Numbered from the stretch's first letter, positions 15,724-25,374 are shown. The stretch: 64,000 bases of DNA from Pseudarthrobacter sp. C4D7 (GCF_013359725.1 NZ_JABFMW010000008.1:82158-146157); one strand, 5' to 3'. The notes: generated from the letters alone by a model not told the origin. A program made the numbers and translations.

Positions 15724-18276
15724 TCAGGCGTCGAGTTTGGTGAGCGGGGCGTAGCGCAGCAGCAGCCGCTTCTCGCCGACGTCGAACTTCACCTTTGCCA
15801 CGGTCTTGTCTCCGGCCCCCTCGAGGGCCAGGACCGTTCCGTTGCCGAAGCTGGTGTGGTTGACCTTGTCCCCCACGCTGACGGCGACGATCTCCTTTTG
15901 CGGCTGCACCCGGTTCTTGGCAATGAACGCCGGAACATCAGCGTTGAATCCGGCGGAGGAATCCGCCGCGGCACCGCGCGCGGTGCCGGCCCCCCAGAAG
16001 GACCCGCTGTACCGGCCCGACCCGATGGACCCGCCGCCCGCCCACGACTGCCGGCTGGTTCCCTCGCGTTTCCATTCCAGGAGCTCTGCGGGAATTTCCT
16101 CGAGGAACTGGCTGGCCGGGTTGTACTGGCTCTGGCCCCACATGCTGCGAACCTCGGACCGGGTCACGTACAGCCGCTTCCGGGCGCGGGTGAGGCCCAC
16201 GTAGGCCAGCCGGCGTTCCTCGGCCAGTTCCTTGGGGTCGGTGGCGGAGCGCTGGTGCGGGAAGAGTCCGTGCTCCATGCCGGTGAGGAAGACCACCGGG
16301 AACTCCAGGCCCTTGGCCGTGTGCAGGGTCATCAGGGTCACCACGCCCAGCCGTTTGGCTTCGGCGACGGCGGCGTCGATGTCCGCGCCGGGCGCATCGG
16401 GGATCTGGTCTGCGTCCGCCACGAGGGACACCTGTTCCAGGAATGCGCCGAGGCTGCCTTCCGGATTCTCCTGTTCGTATTCGCGCACCACGGCCACGAG
16501 TTCGGCGAGGTTCTCCACGCGGGATTCGTCCTGCGGATCGGTGCTGGAGCGCAGCGCGGCAAGGTAGCCAGTCTGTTCAAGGACTGCCTCGAGTGCCGCG
16601 GCGGCCCCCGACCCGGCCGCCACCTCGGCGAGGTCGTCCAGCATCTTCACGAAGCCCAGGACCGCGTTGACGGAACGGGTGGCCATGCCGGGGGCCTGGT
16701 CCGCGCGGCGGGCCGCCGCCATGAAGGACGTGCGTTCGCGGCTGGCGAGGGCCGCCACGGCCCCTTCGGCGCGGTCGCCGATGCCCCGCTTGGGTTCGTT
16801 GAGGACCCGGCGGAGGTTGACGTCGTCGTCCGGGTTCACCAGGACGCGCAGGTACGCCAGGGCGTCCTTGATTTCCTTGCGCTCGTAGAAGCGGGTGCCG
16901 CCCACCACCTTGTACGGCAGGCCCACGCGCACCAGCACGTCCTCGATGGAGCGGGACTGGGCGTTGGTGCGGTAGAAGATGGCGACGTCGCCCGGGCGGA
17001 GGTTCTCCTCATCCTGGAGCCGGTCGATTTCCTTGGCGATGAACTGCGCTTCGTCATGCTCGTTTTCGCCAACGTAGCCGATGATTTTGTGGCCTTCGCC
17101 CTCGGCGGTCCAGAGCCGCTTTTCCGGCCGGTTGGGGTTGCGGGAGATGACCGAGTTGGCTGCGCTCAGGATGTTCTGGGTGGAGCGGTAGTTCTGTTCC
17201 AGCTTGATGGTGCGGGCCTCGGGGTAGTCCTTTTCGAACTCCACGATGTTCCGGATGTCCGCACCGCGGAAGGCATAGATGGACTGGTCCGAGTCGCCCA
17301 CCACGGTGAGCTCCGAGGCGCCGGGGCCCTCGCCCACGATCTCCCGGACCAGGGCGTACTGGGCGTGGTTGGTGTCCTGGTACTCGTCCACCAGGACGTG
17401 GCGGAACCGGCGGCGGTAGGACTCCGCCAGCGCCGGGAAGGCACGGAACATGTAGACGGTCTCGGCAATGAGGTCGTCGAAGTCCATGGCGTTGGCCTGC
17501 CGGAGGCGCTGCGTGTAGCCCTTGTAGACGTCCGCCACCGCATGTTCGAAGGGATCGTTGTAGTTGGCGTCCGAGGCAAAGGAGTCGGCGTCGATGAGCT
17601 CGTTCTTCAACGCGGAAATCTTGTGCTGGATGGCCTTGGGCGCAAACTTCTTGGGGTCCAGGTCCAGGGTTTTGGACACCTGGGTGACCAGGCGCAGCGA
17701 ATCCGCGGAGTCGTAGATGGAGAAGTTGGATTTCAGGCCGACGTTCGCCGCTTCCTGCCGCAGGATCCGGACGCAGGACGAGTGGAACGTGGAGATCCAC
17801 ATGATCTTGGCGCGCCCGCCCACCAGCGCCTCGATGCGCTCCCGCATTTCCGCGGCCGCTTTGTTGGTGAACGTGATGGCCAGGATTTCGCCGTGGTGGG
17901 CGCGGCCGGTGGCGATCAGGTACGCGATCCGGTTACTGAGCACACGGGTCTTGCCCGAGCCCGCGCCGGCGACAATCAGCAGCGCCGATCCGCCGTGCTT
18001 GACCGCTTCCTCCTGCTGCGGGTTCAATCCCTCAAGCAGCTGGGCAGCGCCGGGGCGGCCGCCGCCGTGGTGGCCGGCGTCGTGCTGACGGTTGCCGCCG
18101 TGCTGGTTGGGCTGTTGCCAACCCCCGGAGTTGTTGTGCCCGCCGGCGCCGGGGTCCGGCATTCCGCCCGGCCCTGCCGTGGTGGCAACGCCCTCCGGAC
18201 CCGTCCTGGTGCGGGCGGTGGCGGCAGGAGTGGCCTTGAACGGTCCGTCAGAGTACGGGTCAAACAACATATCCAT
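15724..18276 (-). CDS. pcrA: ATP-dependent DNA helicase PcrA (UvrD/Rep family)
   Basis: 850 residues from ATG 18276. A Gly/Asn/His-rich, disordered N-terminal tail of about 60-70 residues precedes the helicase core: NPQQEEAVKHGGSALLIVAG, Walker A AGAGSGKTRVLSNR, motif II VDEYQDTNHAQY, motif III GDSDQSIYAFRGAD, motif IV QNYRSTQNILSAAN, motif V LMTLHTAKGLEFPVVFL and VI YVGLTRARKRLYV. The C-terminal VGDKVNHTSFGNGTV segment is the Tudor-like RNA-polymerase-binding domain of PcrA. It unwinds DNA in repair and at stalled transcription. The open frame continues further upstream but lacks homology. Confidence 0.95.
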   Translation of the reverse strand: MDMLFDPYSDGPFKATPAATARTRTGPEGVATTAGPGGMPDPGAGGHNNSGGWQQPNQHGGNRQHDAGHHGGGRPGAAQLLEGLNPQQEEAVKHGGSALLIVAGAGSGKTRVLSNRIAYLIATGRAHHGEILAITFTNKAAAEMRERIEALVGGRAKIMWISTFHSSCVRILRQEAANVGLKSNFSIYDSADSLRLVTQVSKTLDLDPKKFAPKAIQHKISALKNELIDADSFASDANYNDPFEHAVADVYKGYTQRLRQANAMDFDDLIAETVYMFRAFPALAESYRRRFRHVLVDEYQDTNHAQYALVREIVGEGPGASELTVVGDSDQSIYAFRGADIRNIVEFEKDYPEARTIKLEQNYRSTQNILSAANSVISRNPNRPEKRLWTAEGEGHKIIGYVGENEHDEAQFIAKEIDRLQDEENLRPGDVAIFYRTNAQSRSIEDVLVRVGLPYKVVGGTRFYERKEIKDALAYLRVLVNPDDDVNLRRVLNEPKRGIGDRAEGAVAALASRERTSFMAAARRADQAPGMATRSVNAVLGFVKMLDDLAEVAAGSGAAAALEAVLEQTGYLAALRSSTDPQDESRVENLAELVAVVREYEQENPEGSLGAFLEQVSLVADADQIPDAPGADIDAAVAEAKRLGVVTLMTLHTAKGLEFPVVFLTGMEHGLFPHQRSATDPKELAEERRLAYVGLTRARKRLYVTRSEVRSMWGQSQYNPASQFLEEIPAELLEWKREGTSRQSWAGGGSIGSGRYSGSFWGAGTARGAAADSSAGFNADVPAFIAKNRVQPQKEIVAVSVGDKVNHTSFGNGTVLALEGAGDKTVAKVKFDVGEKRLLLRYAPLTKLDA

Positions 18277-18353
18277 GGTGCCTACAAGTCTAGGCGGTGG
18301 GACCGACAACGCCTTCCAGGCTGTGGATGACGCCGGCTGCGCGGGCCATCGTC

Positions 18354-19184
18354 TCAGCCCACCGAGCCTGACTCGAGGGCGGCACGCAACTGGCGCACCG
18401 CCGTCGTTCCTCCTGCGATGAACCACTCCAGCCCGTTGATCCGGACGGTGTCCACGGCGCCGCCGGCGGCGAGGACGATCGCCTTGCCCGGCAGCCAGTC
18501 CCATTCCGGGCAGCTGTGCTGGAACCAGCATCCCAGCTGCCCGTCGGCCACGCGTCCCAGGTCGCAGGACCCGGATCCGAGCATGCGGAGGGATGCGGCG
18601 GAGGTTGCCGCCGCATGCCATGGCATGGCGCACATGGGGTCCATCAACCAGCTGGGGTGGATGTAGGTGGCCGCGCCAAGTTCGGCAACGGCGGTGGCGT
18701 TCCGCCTGCCACCGTCGTCGGAAAACGATGTCAGCACTTCACCGTTCAGCGTGGCCGGCCGGTCCTGCCCGCCAACCCACAGCTTGTCCTCTTCGGGTTG
18801 GAAAACTGCTCCCAGCAGTACGTCCCGGCTGTCCTTGAGCGCGATGGCAGAGCACCAGTAGGTGGAGCCGTGCAGGAAGTTGTACGTGCCGTCCACGGGG
18901 TCGATGACCCAGGTACGGCCGCTGGTCCCCTGGACGGAGGCACCTTCCTCGCCCAGGATGCCGTCCTCCGGCCTGCAGCGCCGCAACTGTTCCAGCACGT
19001 AGGCCTCGGCGGCGCGGTCAGCGGCGGTTACGACGTCGGACACGGAGGTCTTTTGTTCAGCTTCCAGCCCGGCCATGCGCATCAGGAGCGCCAGTTGTCC
19101 GGCTTCGCGGACCAGGGCCGCCGCCAATTGGTAGTCGTCCAGTGAGGGGTCAAGAACAGCTGCGCTGTGTCGGCCAGTGGTCAT
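18354..19184 (-). CDS. Inositol monophosphatase-family phosphatase
   Basis: 276 residues. Metal-site motifs: ILGEEGAS near residue 75, WVIDPVDGTYNFLHG near 92-105, and EWDWLPGKAIVLAAGG near 220, an altered form of the usual WDxAAG. The family dephosphorylates inositol phosphates, histidinol phosphate (HisN type) or PAP; which one is not clear here. TACACT lies 6 nt before the ATG, so the mRNA is probably leaderless. It is divergent from the membrane-protein gene at 19217, with 32 bp between starts. Confidence 0.85.
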   Translation of the reverse strand: MTTGRHSAAVLDPSLDDYQLAAALVREAGQLALLMRMAGLEAEQKTSVSDVVTAADRAAEAYVLEQLRRCRPEDGILGEEGASVQGTSGRTWVIDPVDGTYNFLHGSTYWCSAIALKDSRDVLLGAVFQPEEDKLWVGGQDRPATLNGEVLTSFSDDGGRRNATAVAELGAATYIHPSWLMDPMCAMPWHAAATSAASLRMLGSGSCDLGRVADGQLGCWFQHSCPEWDWLPGKAIVLAAGGAVDTVRINGLEWFIAGGTTAVRQLRAALESGSVG

Positions 19185-19216
19185 GGGTTCAGTGTAGGGG
19201 GCGGGATAATGGAGCC

Positions 19217-19843
19217 ATGGCCAAAACCCCCGCCCAGCGGATCAAGAAACACGGCGCCAACGCGGCGGTCCCGCAGCACCACCTGCCCCCAGTGGTGAAC
19301 CCCACCACCGCGCGCACGCCGGAAAAGGCGCAAGGCAACAGCAACCTGATCGTCATTGCCGGCGTGGTGGCCAGCCTGTTCCTGTTCTGGTACCTGCACC
19401 TGTTGACCCTGGACCAGCTCACGCAACTTTCGCAGGGCATGGCCATGCCGGATTCGCTGGTGGGTGGTTTCGATCCCGGCTACATCGGGCGGCTCCAGGG
19501 CGTGATGAACGCCGATGCCATGGGCCAGCTGAGCTACGTCCACAAGACCGCGGGGACGCTCTTCCCACTGATCTTCGGCTTCACGTGGCTGCTGCTCATT
19601 GGAACCAACGTGGCGAGGAAGTCGTTGCGCTGGGCGCTCTGGGCATTGCCCATGCTGTTCGTCGTAGTGCGCCTCGGGGGAAACGTGGCCATTGACGCCA
19701 TGATGGCCACGACGGGTCCCGACGCCGGCCAGGTGGCCTTGGCGTCCGGCCTCACTATTGCGGGCTGGGTGCTGTTGGTACTGAGCCTGCTGGCCGGCGG
19801 CGCGGCGGTGCTCCTCAACAGCCGCCAACGCCAAAAGCGCTAA
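19217..19843 (+). CDS. Hypothetical integral membrane protein
   Basis: 208 residues from ATG 19217 (MAKTPAQRIKKHG). A basic N-terminal tail of about 45 residues is followed by four hydrophobic segments: near LIVIAGVVASLFLFWYLHL, LFPLIFGFTWLLLIG, ALWALPMLFVVVRLG and GLTIAGWVLLVLSLLAGGAAVLL. No family recognised. GATAAT lies 6 nt before the ATG, pointing to a leaderless transcript divergent from the phosphatase gene. Its end overlaps the DUF998 gene on the other strand by 4 bp. Confidence 0.75.
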   Translation: MAKTPAQRIKKHGANAAVPQHHLPPVVNPTTARTPEKAQGNSNLIVIAGVVASLFLFWYLHLLTLDQLTQLSQGMAMPDSLVGGFDPGYIGRLQGVMNADAMGQLSYVHKTAGTLFPLIFGFTWLLLIGTNVARKSLRWALWALPMLFVVVRLGGNVAIDAMMATTGPDAGQVALASGLTIAGWVLLVLSLLAGGAAVLLNSRQRQKR

Positions 19844-20619
19844 ACGGCGGTTGCCCGCGCAGCAGCGGCAGCCGCCGCAGCCTGCCGCTGCTTCCGGTGC
19901 CGGTGCACCCGCTGGGCAATCACCAGCCCCGCAGCGGCCATCCCCACCGTGACCGGATAACCCATCAGGCGCTCCAGCGTGCCCGGCTCGGGAACCATCA
20001 TGCGGGTCAGCCCGCCGGTGGCCGTGGCCGCCAGCGACACACCGCCGCAGACCAGGAGAAACCACGCCATCCCGGCCTTCCGCAGCCAGAGGGCTCCCAG
20101 CACCAGAAGGGCAGCCCCACCAGCGACGAAATACGTGATGGCGCCGGCGTAATGCAATGGTGAGCCCGCATCCTCCGGCACCAGCCCCACCATGATGGTT
20201 CCGGCCCCGGCGGCGCCGGTGAGCAGCCGGACAGCGGAGGCTGCCACCCACGGCTCCCTGCGGGCCCAATCAACCCGGGTTCCCGGCCGGGCGGCCACGC
20301 GCAGCAGCCCGGAGGTCAGCAGCACCGCCCCCACCAGCAGCCCGAGGCCCTGGACCACGAAGGAGGCGTTCATTAGCCAGTTCAAGGGCGAACAGACATC
20401 CCGGCCTGAATAGATCCCGCAGTGCAGGGCCCCCAGGTCGCTGATGTAGCCGGTCCGCAGGTCGTACGGACGTTTTCCCGCCCACGCCATGGCCACGGCA
20501 GCTTCGGCGGCGAAATACTGCAGCACGCTCAGCACCGCCCACGCCCCGATGTACTGCCGGGTGGACGCCACGTTCGGGATGACTGCAGTGGCTGGAGCGG
20601 CAGGAGGGGCTGGACTCAT
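19840..20619 (-). CDS. DUF998 integral membrane protein
   Basis: 259 residues with about six hydrophobic segments. Features of the DUF998 family: GYISDLGALHCG after the first segment, SPLNWLMNASFVVQGLGLLVGAV, GLVPEDAGSPLHYAGAITYFVAGG and LERLMGYPVTVGMAAAGLVIA. Function of the family is not known. The C-terminal tail is Ala-rich. It is convergent with the upstream membrane-protein gene. Confidence 0.82.
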   Translation of the reverse strand: MSPAPPAAPATAVIPNVASTRQYIGAWAVLSVLQYFAAEAAVAMAWAGKRPYDLRTGYISDLGALHCGIYSGRDVCSPLNWLMNASFVVQGLGLLVGAVLLTSGLLRVAARPGTRVDWARREPWVAASAVRLLTGAAGAGTIMVGLVPEDAGSPLHYAGAITYFVAGGAALLVLGALWLRKAGMAWFLLVCGGVSLAATATGGLTRMMVPEPGTLERLMGYPVTVGMAAAGLVIAQRVHRHRKQRQAAAAAAAARATAV

Positions 20620-20704
20620 GCCTTGAGCGTAGTACGGCCCGGCACCTTGTATGCTTGTAACCGTGTCCGGACGGACCGGCCCTGCCGAACCCCACCGGAT
20701 GCCC

Positions 20705-20777
20705 GCCCTCGTAGCTCAGTGGATAGAGCACGGCTCTCCTAAAGCCGGTGTCGTTGGTTCGATTCCAATCGAGGGCA
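20705..20777 (+). tRNA. tRNA-Arg (anticodon CCU, reads AGG)
   Basis: A complete 73-nt cloverleaf: acceptor GCCCTCG pairs with CGAGGGC (discriminator A at 20777), D-arm GCTC/GAGC, anticodon stem CGGCT/AGCCG with loop CTCCTAA, and T-arm GTTGG/CCAAT with loop TTCGATT. CCA is not encoded. AGG codons are rare in this GC-rich genome, so it is a minor-codon tRNA. Confidence 0.97.
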
Positions 20778-20778
20778 C

Positions 20779-21258
20779 TTGAATCCTCCTTCCCCGGAGC
20801 CAAGCCTCCGCGCCTACCTGTTGGGCAGCAATGCAGCGGACCACCCTGGAACGCCGGGGCGCTGGCAGCTGGAGCGGGACCTGCTGGACAGGTCGGACGG
20901 CACCTGCGGAACCTTTTCCGGCGTCGTGGTGTACACGCCGACGGACGACGGCGGCCTGGCCCTTCGCGAGGAAGGCACCATGCGCTGGCCATCTTTTACC
21001 GGCCCCGCCTCCCGCAAGTACGTCCTGAAACCCCTGCCGCAGCCCGATGCGCTGGACGTGTTCTTTCCCGACGGCAGGCCGTTCCACAGAATGAGCTTCA
21101 CCCCTGACACCAGCCAGGACAGCCACTGGTGTGATCCGGACACGTACCGTGTTTCCTATACCCGCCAAGGCCCGGAGGCCTTCAGTTACAGCTGGGATGT
21201 GACCGGTCCCCGCAAGGATTTGCTGCTCGTCTCGCGCCTGGAAAGGATTTCCCCGTGA
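20779..21258 (+). CDS. DUF6314-family protein
   Basis: About 159 residues if read from the TTG at 20779, two bases after the tRNA; a later TTG within the first 15 codons is also possible. Sequence features include GRWQLERDLLDRSDGTCGTFSGVVVY, RKYVLKPLP and DVFFPDGRPFHRMSF, matching DUF6314, which has a lipocalin-like look. Function unknown. GAGGG inside the tRNA T-arm/acceptor could serve as ribosome binding site, with short spacing. The stop overlaps the next GTG (GTGA at 21255-21258), so it is coupled to the Nudix gene. Confidence 0.75.
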   Translation: MNPPSPEPSLRAYLLGSNAADHPGTPGRWQLERDLLDRSDGTCGTFSGVVVYTPTDDGGLALREEGTMRWPSFTGPASRKYVLKPLPQPDALDVFFPDGRPFHRMSFTPDTSQDSHWCDPDTYRVSYTRQGPEAFSYSWDVTGPRKDLLLVSRLERISP

Positions 21259-21671
21259 AAGATCGGATCGTGGTCTCTGCCGTCTGCGTGTTTGATGACG
21301 CGGGCCGCCTCCTGACCGTGCGGAAGCGCGGGACCGGCATGTTCATGCACCCCGGCGGCAAGCCGGAGCCGGGCGAAACGGCAGTGGAGGCCGCGGCGAG
21401 GGAACTCGCCGAGGAGGTGGGCATCGTGGTGCGTCCGGAGGACCTGGACCTCATGGGGGTCTGGATCGCCGACGCCGCCAACGAGGCCGCCACCGATATC
21501 GAAGCCACCGTCTTCCTCGCCCCGGGAACATGGCAGGCCACTCCCGCTGCCGAGATCGCCGAGATCCGGTGGCTGGACATCAGCACGCCGGCGGGCGCGG
21601 CCCCCGCCCGGGACCTCGCGCCGCTGCTGACGGACCACATCCTGCCCCTGCTGGCCACGCGGGCAGTGTGA
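21255..21671 (+). CDS. Nudix hydrolase
   Basis: 138 residues. A full Nudix box is present near residues 36-58: Gly, then Glu in GETAVEAAARELAEEVGI with the REL and EE pairs. It hydrolyses a nucleoside diphosphate linked to another group; the substrate cannot be told from sequence. It is translationally coupled to the DUF6314 gene and convergent with the ABC exporter 25 bp away. Confidence 0.9.
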   Translation: MKDRIVVSAVCVFDDAGRLLTVRKRGTGMFMHPGGKPEPGETAVEAAARELAEEVGIVVRPEDLDLMGVWIADAANEAATDIEATVFLAPGTWQATPAAEIAEIRWLDISTPAGAAPARDLAPLLTDHILPLLATRAV

Positions 21672-21696
21672 GGACCCGCCCCGGAACGGACCGCCG

Positions 21697-23610
21697 CTAG
21701 AGCTCGGGGACAGCTTCCTGCGCTACGGCCGTGGCCTCGGCAAACTGCGTCCGGTACAGCTCCGCGTAGCGTCCGTCTGCCGCCAGGAGCTCGGTGTGGC
21801 TTCCGCGTTCCACGATCCGGCCGCCCTCCACCACCAGGATGGCGTCGGCCGCGCGGACGGTGGAGAGCCGGTGCGCAATCACGACGGCGGTGCGTCCCTC
21901 GAGTGCGGCACCCAGGGCAGCCTGCACGGCGGCTTCGTTCGTGGAGTCCAGCGCCGCCGTGGCCTCATCGAGGATGACCACCCGGGGCTGGGCGATCAGG
22001 AGCCGGGCAATGGTGAGGCGCTGGCGTTCACCGCCGGAAAGCCGGTAGCCACGTTCCCCCACCACGGTTTCCAGGCCGTCCGGAAGGGACCTGATCATGG
22101 TTTCGAGGCGTGCCTGGCGCAGGACGTCCCACATGTCTTCGTCCGTGGCGTCGGGCCGGGCCAGCCGGAGGTTGGAGGAGATGGTTTCGTGGAAGAGGTG
22201 GCCGTCCTGGGTCACCATGCCCAGGGTGTCCCGCAGCGAATCGAAGGTGGTGTCCCGGACGTCCAGCCCCGTCCCCGGTGCGGTGCCGCCAAGCCGCACC
22301 GCGCCCGAGTCGACGTCGTACAGCCGCGACAGCAGCTGGGCGATGGTGGACTTGCCGGCGCCGGAGGAACCCACCAGCGCCACTGTCTGGCCCGGCTCAA
22401 CCCGGAAGCTGACGCCGTGCAGCACTTCCTCGCCGCCGCGGGTGTCCAGGGTGGAGACTTCCTCCAGCGAGGCAAGGGAGACCTTGTCCGCCGAGGGGTA
22501 GGCGAAGCGGACGTCGTCGAACTCAACGGACACCGGGCCGGCCGGGACTGGCACCGCGTCCGGCTTCTGCTGGATGAGCGGCTTCAGGTCCAGGATTTCA
22601 AACACCCGTTCAAAGCTGACCAGGGCGCTCATGACTTCCACCCGGGCATTGGACAGCGCCGTGAGCGGAGCGTAAAGACGCGTCAGGAGCAGTGCCAGGA
22701 CCACCACGTCGCCAGGGGCCAGCTGCCCGGCCAGGGCCAGCCAGCCACCGAGGCCATAGACCAGGGCCAGTGCGAGCGCGGAGACCAGGGTCAGTGCCGT
22801 GACGAACGTGAACTGCAGCATGGCCATGCGGACGCCGATGTCGCGGACACGGCCCGCGCGGGCAGCGAATTCGCGGGATTCCTCATCCGGGCGGCCGAAC
22901 AGCTTGACCAGCGTGGCGCCGGGCGCGGAGAACCGCTCTGTCATCTGGGTGCCCATGGCCGCGTTGTGCGCGGCGGCTTCGCGGCGCAGGTCTGCCAGCT
23001 TGGAGCCCATGCGCCGGGCCGGGATCAGGAAGATCGGCAGCAGCACCATGGCGAGGACGGTGACCAGCCAGGACTTGTTGAGCATCACGGCCAGGGTCAG
23101 GATCAACGCCACGGAGTTGCTCACCACGCCGGAGAGCGTGCCGGCAAAGGCGGACTGCGCCCCGATGACATCGTTGTTGAGGCGGCTGACCAGGGCTCCC
23201 GTCCGGGTGCGGGTGAAGAAGGCGATGGGCATGCGCTGCACGTGGTCGAACACCCGGGTGCGCAGGTCCACGATGACGCCTTCGCCGATGGTCGAGGACA
23301 GCCAGCGGGTCAGCAGCCCCACGCCCGCTTCGCCCACGGCCACGATGGCGATCAGCACGGCCAGCCAGATCACCGTGCCGGCGGCGGCGTTGTCGATGAT
23401 GGCGTCAACCACCTGGCCGGCGAGCACCGGGGTGGCGACGGCCAGGACGGCCGCTGCGATGGACGAGAGCACGAAGGCGATGAGCTTGCCCTTGTGCGGG
23501 GCGGCGAAGGCCAACACCCGTTTCAGGGTTTCCTTGGAGAACGGCTTGGAGCCGCTCTTGGCGGTGCTGATGTTGTAGAGCGAGCTCCACGCCACGCGGT
23601 CCATGCTCAT
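21697..23610 (-). CDS. ABC exporter half-transporter (membrane domain fused to ATPase)
   Basis: 637 residues from ATG 23610 with AGGAGA upstream. Six membrane helices span about 40-320, followed by the nucleotide-binding domain: Walker A GSSGAGKSTIAQLL, signature LSGGERQRLTIARLL, Walker B VVILDEATAALD and the H-loop IAHRLSTV. A type IV exporter of the MsbA/LmrA class, acting as a homodimer because no second half gene is nearby. It follows the ABC-F gene by 2 bp and is probably cotranscribed with it, which hints at drug or lipid export. Confidence 0.92.
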   Translation of the reverse strand: MSMDRVAWSSLYNISTAKSGSKPFSKETLKRVLAFAAPHKGKLIAFVLSSIAAAVLAVATPVLAGQVVDAIIDNAAAGTVIWLAVLIAIVAVGEAGVGLLTRWLSSTIGEGVIVDLRTRVFDHVQRMPIAFFTRTRTGALVSRLNNDVIGAQSAFAGTLSGVVSNSVALILTLAVMLNKSWLVTVLAMVLLPIFLIPARRMGSKLADLRREAAAHNAAMGTQMTERFSAPGATLVKLFGRPDEESREFAARAGRVRDIGVRMAMLQFTFVTALTLVSALALALVYGLGGWLALAGQLAPGDVVVLALLLTRLYAPLTALSNARVEVMSALVSFERVFEILDLKPLIQQKPDAVPVPAGPVSVEFDDVRFAYPSADKVSLASLEEVSTLDTRGGEEVLHGVSFRVEPGQTVALVGSSGAGKSTIAQLLSRLYDVDSGAVRLGGTAPGTGLDVRDTTFDSLRDTLGMVTQDGHLFHETISSNLRLARPDATDEDMWDVLRQARLETMIRSLPDGLETVVGERGYRLSGGERQRLTIARLLIAQPRVVILDEATAALDSTNEAAVQAALGAALEGRTAVVIAHRLSTVRAADAILVVEGGRIVERGSHTELLAADGRYAELYRTQFAEATAVAQEAVPEL

Positions 23611-23612
23611 GG

Positions 23613-25274
23613 TCAGTTCTCCTGGCTTGCGTTGTGGTGGAACTCCTGGATCGTGCCGTTTTCCAGGTGCCACCGGTAGTCGAGTCGGACGTTTTCGAGC
23701 AGCCGGCGGTCGTGGGTGACCAGCAGCAGCGCTCCGTCATAGCTTTCAAGGGCCTCTTCCAGCTGCTCGATGGCAGGCAGGTCGAGGTGGTTGGTGGGTT
23801 CGTCCAGCACCAGCAGGTTCACGCCGCGCGCCTGGAGCAGGGCCAGGGCTGCCCGCGTCCGCTCCCCCGGCGACAGCGAATCAACGGTCCGTGAAGTGTG
23901 GTCCGCCTTGAGGCCGAACTTGGCCAGCAGGGTGCGGACGTCGGCGCTGTTCCAGTCGGCCAGTACGGCTTCGACGGCGTCTCCCAGTGGTTGGGCACCG
24001 TCCAGCAGGCCGCGGGCCTGGTCGATTTCCCCGACGGCGACGGCGGCACCCATGGAGGCGTCGCCGTCGTCCGGCGCCTGGGTGCCCAGCAAAAGGCGCA
24101 GCAGGGTGGACTTCCCGGCACCGTTGGGGCCCGTAATCCCGATCCGCTCACCCCCGTTGAGCTGGAGGTTCACCGGGCCCAGCGTGAAGCTGCCCTGGCG
24201 TGCCACGGCGTTGCGCAGGGTGGCGACCACGGCGCTGGAACGCGGCGCCTGGCCAATGCTGAACTGGAGCTGCCATTCCTTCCGGGGCTCCTCCACCACG
24301 TCCAGCCGGGCGATCCGTGATTCCATCTGGCGGACCTTCTGGGCCTGTTTCTCGGAGGACTCGGTGCTGGCGGCGCGGCGGATCTTGTCGTTGTCCGGAT
24401 TCTTCTTCATGGCGTTCCGGACGCCCTGCGAACTCCACTCCCGCTGGGTCCGGGCCCGGGACACCAGGTCCGCCTTGGTGGCGGCGAACTCCTCGTACTT
24501 CTCCCGGGCATGCCGCCGCGCCACGGCGCGCTCGTCGAGGAAGGCGTCGTAGCCGCCGTCGTATACGGCCACGCTGTTCTGGGCCAGGTCCAGTTCCACC
24601 ACCCTGGTCACGCAGCGGGCCAGGAACTCCCGGTCGTGGCTGACCAGCACCACACCGCCGCGCAGCCCCGTCACGAAATTTTCGAGGGTGGCCAGGCCGG
24701 CAAGGTCCAGGTCGTTCGTAGGCTCGTCCAGCAGAACCACGTCGAACCGGCTCAGCAGCAGGGCCGCGAGCGCCACCCGGGCCGCCTGGCCGCCGGAGAG
24801 CCCGGTCATCAGCGCCTCCGGGCCGGAATCCAGCCCCAGCTCGGCCAACACGGCAGGGATACGGTCATCCAGGTCCGCGGCGCCCGAGGCCATCCAGCGG
24901 TCGAAGGCCCGCGCATAGGCATCATCTGCACCGGGAGCACCCGAGCCCAGGCCCTCTGCAGTAGATTCCATCTCATGGGTGGCTTCCGCGCAGCCAGTCC
25001 GGCGGGCTATGTAGCCGGCCACGGTCTCTCCGGAAACACGCTCGTGTTCCTGCGGCAGCCAGCCAACAAAGGCGTCGGCCGGGGCGAGGCTCACGGAGCC
25101 GCCCTGTGGCTGGTCGACGCCGGCAAGGAGGCGCAGCAGCGTGGACTTTCCGGCGCCGTTGGCGCCCACGACACCCACCACGTCGCCGGGCGCCACCGTG
25201 AGCGACAGCCCGGAAAAAAGCGTGCGGTGCCCGTGGCCACCGGAGACGTCCTTGGCAACAAGGGTTGCAGTCAT
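23613..25274 (-). CDS. ABC-F ATPase, ribosome-protection type
   Basis: 553 residues from ATG 25274 with AAAGGA upstream; the open frame runs further 5' but lacks ABC sequence. Two ABC domains without membrane segments: GANGAGKSTLLRLLAG, LSGGQAARVALAALLL and LLDEPTNDLDL in the first, GPNGAGKSTLLRLLLG, LSPGERTRAALALLQ and LVLDEPTNHLDL in the second. The long, charged linker (about 225-320, with KEYEEF-like and KKNPDNDKIRRAAS stretches) enters the ribosome in antibiotic-resistance ABC-F proteins. The leader hairpin and the exporter gene next door fit inducible drug resistance. Confidence 0.88.
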   Translation of the reverse strand: MTATLVAKDVSGGHGHRTLFSGLSLTVAPGDVVGVVGANGAGKSTLLRLLAGVDQPQGGSVSLAPADAFVGWLPQEHERVSGETVAGYIARRTGCAEATHEMESTAEGLGSGAPGADDAYARAFDRWMASGAADLDDRIPAVLAELGLDSGPEALMTGLSGGQAARVALAALLLSRFDVVLLDEPTNDLDLAGLATLENFVTGLRGGVVLVSHDREFLARCVTRVVELDLAQNSVAVYDGGYDAFLDERAVARRHAREKYEEFAATKADLVSRARTQREWSSQGVRNAMKKNPDNDKIRRAASTESSEKQAQKVRQMESRIARLDVVEEPRKEWQLQFSIGQAPRSSAVVATLRNAVARQGSFTLGPVNLQLNGGERIGITGPNGAGKSTLLRLLLGTQAPDDGDASMGAAVAVGEIDQARGLLDGAQPLGDAVEAVLADWNSADVRTLLAKFGLKADHTSRTVDSLSPGERTRAALALLQARGVNLLVLDEPTNHLDLPAIEQLEEALESYDGALLLVTHDRRLLENVRLDYRWHLENGTIQEFHHNASQEN

Positions 25275-25374
25275 TGATTCGTCCTTTCGCCGCTGCCTGG
25301 ACAGCCGTTGACGGCCGGCAGAGGCGGCGCAAACGCGGGCCGCGGCGCCGCTGGGGCTGCAGGACATAGAAGAA

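Noticed and set aside
15316..18330. Plus-strand open frame of about 1000 codons
   Set aside because: It is antisense to pcrA and the lipoprotein gene. The minus strand carries all helicase motifs; the plus frame has none.
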